This document shows positions 16,549 to 24,571 of a stretch of DNA of 42,045 nucleotides, one piece after another. Origin of the DNA: Gammaproteobacteria bacterium. Lineage in GTDB: Bacteria; Pseudomonadota; Gammaproteobacteria; SZUA-152. Each line of letters starts with the position of its first letter. Positions within the stretch are counted from its first letter, which is position 1. The translations under genes and the position numbers were made by a program. Where the stretch lies: positions 1 to 42,045 of the forward strand of contig JAKEGK010000021.1 of NCBI GenBank assembly GCA_022627515.1, given 5' to 3'. The notes below the pieces were generated by a model that worked only from the letters and a program-made list of their open reading frames with translations, was not told the DNA's origin and did not search any database.

Positions 16549-17133
16549 TACAAGCGTCCTCCTATATGTCTACTGCTGCTGATACATGTACTTTTTTTAT
16601 CGTCCCGGAGTGAGTTTTATGGAGTGGTTTTGATATAAATCGCTGTGTCATGGTCACCATATTAAGCGCGGCCAAAATCAGCATTTTCGGCGAACTGAAA
16701 ATCTTTAATTATTTTTCCAGCCCATTTACATCAGCAACGCCGGGAATAGTCAACGGATTTGCCAAGTTGCGGAACTCGGGATTTTTCGAATGCGAGCTGT
16801 TTTATCGCGGCGGAGCTGGCCCTCTGGATTGGCTGAATTGTGGAGTGCGTCACAAAAACTTGCCGGAATCAGGGGATTACTTTTTATGGAAATGGACGTT
16901 TATAGAAATAGAGTGCTATGGAAATAGAGAGCGGCTCACGGTTTTGTGAATAACAGATTATCCGGACGTTGATATTAACCTGGAGGCCGCGGAAACTTCG
17001 CCAAAGTCATAAGTAATCATTTTAAAATTCTGAGTGGCCTGGGCAGGACGTATTTATCTTTAATTTTTGCGCCGGCGCGGATGTCATGGCAGGTTCACGC
17101 AACGGAAATAACTAACGCATAAAGAGTGAAACT
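16549..17133. other. Intergenic region without a supported gene
   Basis: An open frame at 16650-16949 has no RBS and an unconvincing composition, and I leave it uncalled. No palindrome or repeat stands out. The last 30 bases hold the RBS of the GAF-protein gene. Confidence 0.4.
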
Positions 17134-17772
17134 ATGTGGTCAAACAAAGTAACCCGACTTGAAACCAGGCAGCAAAAATCGGATCTGCATCAGAAATTGA
17201 AAGAACTGCGCAACAAACAAAAGCTGGTGGATGCGAAATGGAGGCAGGCAGGCGACCGTAACCTGCTATCCTGTTTTGTGGAGCTTGTGCCCATGGCGCT
17301 AAATGTCGCGCGGTGCAGTATATTCATTTTGAATCCAAAATCATCCCAGGTTTGGCTGCAATGCGGCACCGGATTAAAGGAGAATGCGATCCATGTTTCG
17401 CTTGCTGGTTCTCTCGTGGGAGAGGTGATTGCAACCGGACGGCCGCTGATCGCGACTGATCTGGAAGAACGCGCGGGCGAGCATTACGAAGTTTCGCTGA
17501 AGACCGGCTTTCAGCCACGTAATGCGTTATGCGTGCCCATTATGAGTAGTGAGAGCAAGAAGGCAACGGGAGCGATTCAGGTTCTGAACAAGGTTTCTTC
17601 GGGTCCTGGCCAGGATCCGTATACGAAAAAAGACATAGAAGTGCTGCAAAAACTTGCGGACAACATTCAGATGACCATTGAGAACATCTATTTGCGGCAG
17701 GAGTTCTCCCGCATATCCAAGGCAATGAGCCAGCAGATAAAAATGCTGGAAGACAAGTTGGGATTGCTCTAG
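17134..17772 (+). CDS. GAF-domain protein with flanking coiled coils, 212 aa
   Basis: Residues 1-50 form a charged helix with heptad character (KSDLHQKLKELRNKQKL). Residues about 55-185 form a GAF domain: 'ARCSIFILNPKSSQVWLQCG', 'HVSLAGSLVGEVIATGRPLIATDLEE', 'ALCVPIMSSESKKATGAIQVLNK' and 'DIEVLQKLADNIQMTIEN'. A final helix 'RISKAMSQQIKMLEDKLGLL' ends the protein. GAF domains bind small ligands such as cyclic nucleotides or haem; there is no output domain, so it probably acts through another protein. The sigma54 activator nearby also has a GAF domain, though on the opposite strand. RBS AAAGAGTG lies 6 bases upstream. Confidence 0.8.
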   Translation: MWSNKVTRLETRQQKSDLHQKLKELRNKQKLVDAKWRQAGDRNLLSCFVELVPMALNVARCSIFILNPKSSQVWLQCGTGLKENAIHVSLAGSLVGEVIATGRPLIATDLEERAGEHYEVSLKTGFQPRNALCVPIMSSESKKATGAIQVLNKVSSGPGQDPYTKKDIEVLQKLADNIQMTIENIYLRQEFSRISKAMSQQIKMLEDKLGLL

Positions 17773-17950
17773 TTTCACCTCTGCAGTGTTGCGCTCAATA
17801 CACTTTGCACGGCGCCGGCGCCAGTGTCAGTCAACCTATACCACTGGCTCTCCACGCGGCGTTGTATCGTTGATCGGCAGGAGGGACAATAGTCAGTACG
17901 ATGATGCTTTTGCGGCGAGCTGCATGTAGTACCGCAAGAGAACGGTGTGT

Positions 17951-19237
17951 TCAGCGGGGTGGAAGCAGAATGAGAAATCCATCTGGCGCAAGACTGGTTG
18001 CCAGCATCACTTCGTTTATGTCACGGTGCTCGGACCAAACGCCGGTGCGCTGATGCGCCGGATCACGCCAGAATGACTCAATCTCCCCGCGCAAGGGCAG
18101 GTATTGCATCAGTGTTTGCAATACCGCGCGCGCATCGGAATCCGTGGAGGAGTGCGGCGCGTTTTCACCGGCGGATTTCCACATGCGTTCCACGGCGTGC
18201 AATCCAATCGAAAGACCCAGTTCCCGGAACGCGAGGCGGTAAGCGGCAGGCATCTGCAAATCGCCGCTGCGCGCATAAGATTGCAGACCGGTGAGCGCTG
18301 CTGACAGCAAGGCAGTAAGAAGCTGTTTATTCAGTTCTATTTCCTGCCGCGTCAGTTGATCCACACGGTAAGCGTCCATCAATAAACCGCCAATGCCCAG
18401 CGGATCAGCGGTTATCCAGTTTCCGTCTTCAATCATTGCCGCAAGCTGGCGGGTTTCCTTTGCCAGGTCCGGTTCGTTCTGTGATGCGGCCAATTGGCCG
18501 GCTGTTGAACGCAATTGCACGCAGGTGATGTAGCCGTCAAGCGGATCATGCTGTCCCATGGAAGGCGCTAACGCGCGTGAAAGATCAATGCTCATCTTCC
18601 AATACATGCGCCGCGTTTCACCGGCAGCGGATGGCGAGTAGGTAAACGCTTTATGCGCGGTCTCGGAGAGTTCCCGTCCCCAACGATTGAAGCGTGGCTG
18701 TCCTGTGCCTCGTGTTGCCAGGTCGAGGGCATGCATCCATTTTGTCAAATAATGAAAATACTGGCCATCACGGTTCCATTCCAGCTGCTCGTTGAAAGGC
18801 TGGTCCGGACGCCGTTCGGGCAGTGGTTTACCGATGCGAAGTCCGCCGCGGGCCGGATGCAGTTCGCCTTCATGTTCAGCCAATCCACTGATCCATCCTG
18901 ATCGTGAATCATCGGGCCGATGTTTTCCCAGTGTGTGATGCACCTGATCGATGAGGCGCAACGCCAGTTGCATATAGCGGTCATCACCGGTCGCGCGCGC
19001 CAGGCCGATAAAGTTGCCCACCGCAAAAGCGTCCGTCCACAGATAACGTTTCGGCGGTAACTCACTGCTTAACCCGGTGCGTTCCGCAAAGTTTGTCATC
19101 AATGCGATAGACTCTTGTATTCCCGAATCCGGTGTCATGTTTCCGCTCTCTGCTTGCATTGCTTGAATTGCATGCGTGTGTACCGGTGATGACGCGAGTA
19201 AAATCATCACGAGCGTCAAACAGGAATGAACGCGCAC
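17951..19237 (-). CDS. Exported conserved protein of unknown function, probable alpha/alpha barrel, 428 aa
   Basis: The frame is open from 19366, but a GTG at 19237 preceded by AGAAGG gives a good Sec signal peptide (RVHSCLTLVMILLASSPVHT, then HA), so I choose that start. The mature protein is rich in helices and contains blocks I associate with a conserved hypothetical family: 'RYLWTDAFAVGNFIGLARAT', 'LRLIDQVHHTLGKHRPDD', 'SGWISGLAEHEGELHP', 'GGLRIGKPLPER', 'EWNRDGQYFHYLTKWMHALD' and 'YWKMSIDLSRALAPSMGQHD'. These Trp/His/Asp-rich helix pairs resemble the six-hairpin glycosidase-like fold, so a carbohydrate-active role is possible but not shown. It is convergent with the GAF gene. Confidence 0.7.
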   Translation of the reverse strand: MRVHSCLTLVMILLASSPVHTHAIQAMQAESGNMTPDSGIQESIALMTNFAERTGLSSELPPKRYLWTDAFAVGNFIGLARATGDDRYMQLALRLIDQVHHTLGKHRPDDSRSGWISGLAEHEGELHPARGGLRIGKPLPERRPDQPFNEQLEWNRDGQYFHYLTKWMHALDLATRGTGQPRFNRWGRELSETAHKAFTYSPSAAGETRRMYWKMSIDLSRALAPSMGQHDPLDGYITCVQLRSTAGQLAASQNEPDLAKETRQLAAMIEDGNWITADPLGIGGLLMDAYRVDQLTRQEIELNKQLLTALLSAALTGLQSYARSGDLQMPAAYRLAFRELGLSIGLHAVERMWKSAGENAPHSSTDSDARAVLQTLMQYLPLRGEIESFWRDPAHQRTGVWSEHRDINEVMLATSLAPDGFLILLPPR

Positions 19238-19552
19238 TTGCCTTCTCTTGTAACAGTTTATACTGAACGTAATATCAATAATAATCCACCGCCCCCAAGG
19301 AGTCAAAGTAACCATGAATATAAAGTTTCTGATAATCTGTATTGAAATTAATGAAAAATCTGACAAGAAAACGTGAATCGTTGTATTGTTAGTTACATGA
19401 AAGGATCAACAGGGCAGGAATTATCCCAACCGCCCGCGATCTAATTGAATGTTGCCAGGGGCGTGTATTGAATTTCGCCGCGAATAATTCATTTTTTCTG
19501 TTTATCGATGTATTAATTTAACCAATCAAAATCACGTTAGCTGGAAAATTTT
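19238..19552. other. Divergent intergenic region
   Basis: The 315 bp between two divergently read genes probably hold both promoters. No terminator or convincing operator is visible. The region is AT-rich towards the right-hand gene. Confidence 0.4.
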
Positions 19553-20251
19553 ATGCCGAATATTTTAATAACAGGCGGCAATCGCGGGCTAGGCCTGGAA
19601 TGGGTCAGGCAATATGCCGGACTGGGATGGCGGGTCTACGCCACTTGCCGGTTTCCCGAACACGCTGATGATCTCAAGCACCTGAGCAGGCAACACGGCA
19701 ACATTTCCATTCATCAACTGGATATCACTCAAGACATTCACATCCGGGGAATTTGCGGTGAATTAAAAGAGACGGGACTGGATATTCTCGTCAATAACGC
19801 GGGTGTTTACTTCGAGCGCTGGGGAAAAGACAAGCTGGGAGCCATTGACTATGCCGCATGGCTGGAAAGCTTTAACGTTAATACGTTGGGCGCTGTGCGG
19901 ATGACGGAAGCCTTGCGGAAAAATATCGCGCGAAGCGAAAAACGCCTGGCTGTTGCCGTGACCAGCCATATGGGCAGCATTGAAGACATCACCACATCGA
20001 ATGACTACGCGTATCGTTCCAGCAAGGCGGCGCTAAATGCGGCAATGAAAGGTTTGGTTTGCGAACTTTCACGATCAGGTGTTGGAATCTTGCTGGTGCA
20101 TCCCGGCTGGGTAAGAACACGAATGGGTGGCAATGAGGCGCCGCTTTCGGCCGAAAAAAGTGTGCGCAATATGCGGATGTTAGTGGATAACTTTACGCTA
20201 AAAGACAGCGGACGTTTCTTCCGGCATGATGGTGTTATAATTCCATGGTAA
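19553..20251 (+). CDS. Short-chain dehydrogenase/reductase (SDR), 232 aa
   Basis: A classical SDR: NAD(P)-binding 'ILITGGNRGLGLEWVRQY' (TGxxxGxG), 'HQLDIT' for the adenine pocket, 'LDILVNNAGVYFERWG' (NNAG), catalytic Ser probably in 'AVAVTSHMGSIEDI', and the active-site pair 'YAYRSSKAALNAAMK' (YxxxK). The C-terminus includes 'VHPGWVRTRMGG', the usual PG block. It belongs to the CsgA/sniffer-like group that lacks obvious substrate clues. The Arg after the first Gly-rich turn suggests NADP. It lies 68 bp before the kinase/metallohydrolase gene on the same strand. Confidence 0.88.
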   Translation: MPNILITGGNRGLGLEWVRQYAGLGWRVYATCRFPEHADDLKHLSRQHGNISIHQLDITQDIHIRGICGELKETGLDILVNNAGVYFERWGKDKLGAIDYAAWLESFNVNTLGAVRMTEALRKNIARSEKRLAVAVTSHMGSIEDITTSNDYAYRSSKAALNAAMKGLVCELSRSGVGILLVHPGWVRTRMGGNEAPLSAEKSVRNMRMLVDNFTLKDSGRFFRHDGVIIPW

Positions 20252-20319
20252 CTTCTGAAGTTGCAGCGCAACCGGAACACCCGCTGTATTAAACCGGAAA
20301 CAATACAATCGTTACCGCT

Positions 20320-22098
20320 ATGGTTCAATTCATTCAGCCTTATGCAATTCACGATACTGTCCTGGCGTATGACCGGCGTGTTTTGTTGTATGGTCCGCCG
20401 GGTATTGGTAAATCCACCATGGCTGCGCAGTTGGCCCGTTCCCTGTTTGCCAGTGGACGGCTCAGCCGGTGTATCAGCGCTGATCCAGGTTCACCGGCCT
20501 TCGGTGTGCCGGGCGCCATAACGCTGGCAAAGTGGCTAAACGATAACTGGGAAGTTATAACTTATGAAGCATTATGCACGCTGGATGCCGGACGTTTTCG
20601 CCTGCCGTTGATTGTTGCCGTGCAGCGACTGGCGCAAACATTAGGTGCGGGCATGGTGTTCGTCGATGCGCCGGGCGTGGTGCGTGGCGTGGCAGGGCGG
20701 GAGTTGCTGGCGGGATTGATCGAAGCCGCGCGAATTGACGCAGTCCTGGCGTTTACTGTGGCGGACCGGCCGCCCCCGTTGCTCGATGAACTGCGCGCCA
20801 TGGGCATCGAAGTATTTGCAGTACCGGCCGCGCCTGATGCAAAACGTCCCGGTAAAAAGACGCGGGCGAAGCAACGCACCACGCAGTGGGATGCGTTTCT
20901 CGCTGATGCAACGCAGCGGATCATCGATCTTGCCAGGGTGAATCTCCTTGGTACGCCACCGCCCAGGGAAGAACCCAGCGTCTGGACCGGCCGGCAAATC
21001 GCTTTGTTATCCGGCGCCGCCACCATTGCCATGGGTGAAACGCAGCGGCTGGAAGGCAACACGCTGTTGGCGCGGTTTCCAGCCGGCGTTGGAAGCCTTG
21101 ACAAGTTTGATACGATTGTAATGCGGGATGCGGTGCGCACACCTGAGGGCGTTGTGGAAACCGCGGCGCCGTTTGCCGCCGAACGTCTTGAACATATCCC
21201 GCCAGCGTATCTGGCGCCTGCGATGGAAGAAAGCAACGGGCCGCGCATAGTGGGCCGTGTGGGGCCAATCGATATCGCGCTGGTCAATGGCGTATTCGGT
21301 GATCCGTTATTGCATCTTCGTTCGCGTTATCAGCGCCGCAGTTTATTATTTGATTTGGGTCAGGGCGGGCGTTTGCCGGCGCGCCTTGCGCATCAAATCA
21401 GTGACGTATTCATCAGTCACGCGCATTTTGATCATATCGGAGGATTCCTGTGGTTGCTGCGGTCGCGCATTGGCGAGTTTCCGCCGTGCCGGCTTTATGG
21501 GCCACCGGGCCTGACCACGCATATCGCGGGTTTCATCCAGGGTATTTTATGGGACCGGGTGGCGGAGCACGGTCCATTATTTGAAATAACTGAAATCCAC
21601 GGGCAGCATTTGCAACGCTTCAGCATGCAGGCCGGTCGCAAAGAGCCTTTTCCACTCGGTCAAACCGGCTGGGTGAATGGCGTTTTACTGGATGAACCGG
21701 GCTTTAAAGTGCGTGCAACCGTACTCGATCATAATCGGATACCGGTTATCGCCTATGCCTACGAAGCCGCAAAGCAGATTAATATCCGCAAAGACCGGCT
21801 GCACGCGCGTAATCTAAACGTGGGTCACTGGCTGACGCAATTGAAACAATGCCTGATGGCGGATGACAACAACGCGATGATTCAGCTGCCAGACGGCGCT
21901 GCGGAACAGGCCGGCGTTTTGGGTAACGAACTGACACTGATCACCCCGGGCAAGAAACTGGTGTATGCCACGGATCTTGCCGATACCCCGGATAACCGCG
22001 AGCGCTTGACTGCTTTCGCGCGCAATGCGCATACTTTTTTCTGTGAAGCTTCCTTTCTGGAAAGTGATGTCGACAGGCAAGACGCACCGGACATTTAA
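20320..22098 (+). CDS. Clp1/Grc3-like P-loop kinase fused to RNase Z-like metallo-beta-lactamase (frameshifted at 3' end)
   Basis: Residues about 18-330 are P-loop NTPase-like: Walker A 'LLYGPPGIGKSTMA', 'CISADPGSPAFGVPGAI' as in Clp1/Grc3 polynucleotide 5'-kinases, 'LCTLDAGRFRLPLI', Walker B-like 'GMVFVDAPG', and a following beta-rich part. Residues about 345-590 form a metallo-beta-lactamase domain with 'HAHFDHIGG' (HxHxDH) and 'KLVYATDLADT' (metal-binding Asp), close to tRNase Z. The frame stops at 22098 before the expected 'H..HFSRRY' end, which continues in another frame to 22298. An RNA 5'/3' end processing function is plausible, not shown. A one-base deletion near 22081 explains the break. 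Confidence 0.8.
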   Translation: MVQFIQPYAIHDTVLAYDRRVLLYGPPGIGKSTMAAQLARSLFASGRLSRCISADPGSPAFGVPGAITLAKWLNDNWEVITYEALCTLDAGRFRLPLIVAVQRLAQTLGAGMVFVDAPGVVRGVAGRELLAGLIEAARIDAVLAFTVADRPPPLLDELRAMGIEVFAVPAAPDAKRPGKKTRAKQRTTQWDAFLADATQRIIDLARVNLLGTPPPREEPSVWTGRQIALLSGAATIAMGETQRLEGNTLLARFPAGVGSLDKFDTIVMRDAVRTPEGVVETAAPFAAERLEHIPPAYLAPAMEESNGPRIVGRVGPIDIALVNGVFGDPLLHLRSRYQRRSLLFDLGQGGRLPARLAHQISDVFISHAHFDHIGGFLWLLRSRIGEFPPCRLYGPPGLTTHIAGFIQGILWDRVAEHGPLFEITEIHGQHLQRFSMQAGRKEPFPLGQTGWVNGVLLDEPGFKVRATVLDHNRIPVIAYAYEAAKQINIRKDRLHARNLNVGHWLTQLKQCLMADDNNAMIQLPDGAAEQAGVLGNELTLITPGKKLVYATDLADTPDNRERLTAFARNAHTFFCEASFLESDVDRQDAPDI

Positions 22099-22298
22099 CC
22101 ACACATGCCTGTGGCGAGATTGCCATGGCAGCCGGTGTTACACGCCTGGCGCCGTTTCATTTTTCCCGCCGCTACACAACCAATCCATTACCGCTCTATG
22201 AAGAAATCAGCGAGGTTTGCGATCGCCTGTGCGCGCCGCTTTCGATGAGCGTGTTTTCCGCGCAGGAATCACAATCAATACTGGAACTGGAAGAATAA
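22081..22298 (+). pseudogene. Displaced C-terminal end of the kinase/RNase Z-like fusion
   Basis: In the frame of 22092 the DNA reads 'TGHLTTHACGEIAMAAGVTR', then 'LAPFHFSRRYTTNPLPLYEE', and ends with TAA at 22296-22298. This is the conserved tail of RNase Z-like enzymes: the 'TGHLT' His and the 'HFSRRY' His are metal or catalytic residues. It joins the upstream frame if one base is restored within CAAGACGCACC at about 22078-22088. The upstream ORF is otherwise intact, so this is either a recent mutation or a sequence error. The site lacks a slippery heptamer, so programmed frameshifting is unlikely. Confidence 0.8.
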
Positions 22299-22708
22299 AG
22301 CGCCAGCCATTTTCATAATTTCCATGCCAGTCACAATCATTACAAGACTATTACAAAATCATCACACCTCGAATAAGACGGGTGCTGTTAAATTCTCTTC
22401 AAAGCCGAGGAATTTCCGATTATTTCTCTCTCCCCTGAGAGGATGTCGCAAAACTCATGCGCAGGTTGGGCTGAGGTACGAAGTCCAACAGAAACCTTTT
22501 AGAAATCAAAGTATGCAGGGTTGAGTTCCTCACCACCAACCTGCAGAAAAACGGGTTTTGCGGCACCCTCCCTGAGGGAGACGACTGCAAGGATACATGA
22601 GGTAGGGCGGTGCAGGATGTTAATGCCAAGGGCCAGAGCCTGCCCCGGACTCGATCCGGGGGTGCGGATAAGCACTTGAAACTTTTACCCTCCCCCTAAC
22701 CCCCTCCC
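22299..22708. other. Intergenic repeats next to the insertion sequence
   Basis: No gene. Contains a large imperfect inverted repeat (22437-22577) and the hairpin CCCCGGACTCGATCCGGGG near 22643, then a C-rich tract (CCCTCCCCCTAACCCCCTCC) that abuts the left end of the IS. Confidence 0.5.
22437..22577. repeat. Imperfect inverted repeat, arms about 45 bp, MITE-like
   Basis: Left arm GAGAGGATGTCGCAAAACTC ... GCAGGTTGGGCTGAGGTAC (22437-22480). The reverse complement of the right arm (22529-22577) reads GGGAGGGTGCCGCAAAACCC ... GCAGGTTGGTGGTGAGGAAC. Such long arms with a short centre suggest a nonautonomous transposable element. No target-site duplication is evident. Confidence 0.6.
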
Positions 22709-24199
22709 CAATGCTGTTGACTTAACAACCCCTTATTTTTCGTATTTTTGCCTCACGCCATTTATTCATGGGTGTTTTTGATACTCTCGGTTGAGGTTTT
22801 CGAGGCGTTTTCGGTCGATAATATTTCACGCGTTTTATTTCTTGTAATATGTCATTAAAGATTTCGTAAGCTTTATTTGGATTGTTGCTCACCAGCACGC
22901 AAGCCTCCGATGCTAACGTTAGCATCGTGTGTTTGAATTGTGGCTGTATTGGCCGTCCATTGCATTGTGACGCCGATAAGACCATTAGCGTTCTCGATAT
23001 AACGGACATAATTAAAACCGCAAACAACTCCTGGAGAATGCCATTGGGCGTTTTACTGTGAAAAGCCTCAATATCGAGATATACTTTTTCGTCACGATAA
23101 TGCTCTTCTATCGCCCAGCGTTTGAAATATAAATCGATAATGGTTTTACGAGTAAACGGCGTGCGAGGCAGGTTTGTCAGTAGTACTGATATGACACCCT
23201 CTGGGCTCTCTAAGCGGATCGCTCTTAGTCGAATCGGGCGGCTACTAACGCGCTCTTGTTGTGAGGCTCTTTGATTGAATTTTTTCGATGGGTTGATATG
23301 GATCATCGCTTGTTGTTTTCCTGAGGCAAGGAAAGACTCAACCGCCGGAAATGTTTGGCTCGCTTGGCAGCGATAAACGTATTAGCCCTCATAGTGGTGA
23401 TTCATGTGGCGAATTAAGTCATAACTTGGATAACCCCGGTCAAAGAGCACCACGTTACCAGAGGGTATCGATTGAATTAAGGTTTTTGCTTGTTCGCGTT
23501 CATTCCCCGCCTCAATGCCCACGACCGTTCTTGCCACGGGTAGACGGCGAAACACATCGTAAGCCGTGGAGACTAAGCATTGGGGGAAATGTTTGTGCGT
23601 AGGGGAATCGAGCCCGCTGCAAGGGTCAAATGTTGTACGCAGTTGTTGCGTGGCCGGTAGATCGTATCTTGAACCATCCACGGCAAATACCGACATGCCT
23701 TGCCACAAGCCTTCAGGATTTTGCGGCCAATGATCATAGGCGATGTTAACTGCCTCCTTGAGTCAATCGTCAAAGACTTGCCAAGGGAGCTTTTGCCGCG
23801 AGCGCGTGATAGCGCTTTTGTGAACCGCTTGTGCTTGTGGCCATAAGCCACTGCGTTTAGCATTCTTGAAAAAAACGCCGCTCTTATGATCAACGCTACC
23901 GTTAGCGCTAGCCGATAGCGATAATACTAATGTAATAAGCTGTGCTAACGGTAGTTTGCGGTTGCGTATAAAATGCTGGGGAGATTGTAATGATATTTTG
24001 TTTTGATTGGCAGGAATGATATTTAAAAATTTATCAATAACAGTAGAAAGTTGGCATGGATTTTCAAATCAATACGTGTGCCATGTTAGTCTCCTTTTTT
24101 AAATAAATTTACCAAACCATTGCATCAGGAAAACAGTTTATCACATTTGTTTTGATGTACATCCGCGTACAAAATGCATTTCTTAAGTCAATAGCATTG
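22709..24199 (-). mobile_element. IS4-family insertion sequence, 1491 bp, inactive
   Basis: Terminal inverted repeats: left end CAATGCTGTTGACTTAA (from 22709) and right end, reverse complement, CAATGCTATTGACTTAA (ending 24199), 16 of 17 identical. Between them lies one transposase pseudogene on the minus strand. The size suits the IS4 family. The flanks are C-rich on the left and GAAAGGGAGGGGGG on the right, so it appears to sit in a CCCTCCC/GGGAGGG palindrome. A clean target duplication is not seen, in line with an old, decayed insertion. Confidence 0.8.
22722..24068 (-). pseudogene. IS4-family DDE transposase with two in-frame stop codons
   Basis: One continuous reading frame from about 24068 to 22722 encodes a transposase interrupted only by TGA (23763-23765, in 'WQVFDD*LKEAVN') and TAA (23382-23384, in 'HYEG*YVYRCQ'). 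Conserved features: N-terminal 'SGVFFKNAKRSGLWPQAQAV' and 'ITRSRQKLPW', first Asp in 'FAVDGSRYDLPAT', second in 'VVLFDRGYPSYDL', and the C-terminal 'YFKRWAIEEHYRDEKVYLDI' signature containing the third acidic residue with the Y..R..EK pattern. No frameshift is needed, so decay is recent or limited. An N-terminal start is not evident. Confidence 0.85.
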
Positions 24200-24486
24200 C
24201 CCTGAAAGGGAGGGGGGATTTATAGTTAATCAGATCGTCCCTTGTATAGCAGGGGAGTCATGATAAGCCTGTTCAGATAAAGCCCGCTTAATATGCGCAA
24301 TGTTTTTTCGCGGGGAATATCAAGTAAAACCAGTTTGCCTGCCAAATAGAAACTGCAAGAATTGAATAAAAATTTTCATGATTGAAGAGTCCTCGAAATA
24401 GTTTGCGCATTTGTCAATAGTACTTTTGTTTCTTGCCGATCAGCAAAACTCTGCTACTTTGTAGTAATCAGCAAAGCCTTTCAAAC
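24200..24486. other. Intergenic region before the GH13 gene
   Basis: AT-rich DNA without a supported gene. GATCAGCAAAACTCTGCTAC and TAATCAGCAAAGCC share the phrase ATCAGCAAA (near 24440 and 24467). It leads into the 15-bp array at 24487. Confidence 0.4.
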
Positions 24487-24531
24487 GATTGTCTTTATAA
24501 TGATCGTCTTTATAACGATCGCCTTTATAAC
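24487..24531 (+). repeat. 15-bp tandem repeat, three units, carrying TATAAT boxes
   Basis: GATTGTCTTTATAAT, GATCGTCTTTATAAC, GATCGCCTTTATAAC in direct succession. Each unit ends in a -10-like hexamer (TATAAT, TATAAC, TATAAC). The array ends 40 bp before the GH13 start codon. It could offer several alternative transcription starts 15 bp apart, or be a by-product of slippage. Confidence 0.85.
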
Positions 24532-24571
24532 CTCAACACATTTCAGAGATCCTCAATAAACAGGAGGGTGT

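Noticed and set aside
16650-16949. 99-aa plus-strand ORF
   Set aside because: No RBS, no recognisable domain, AT-rich intergenic composition.
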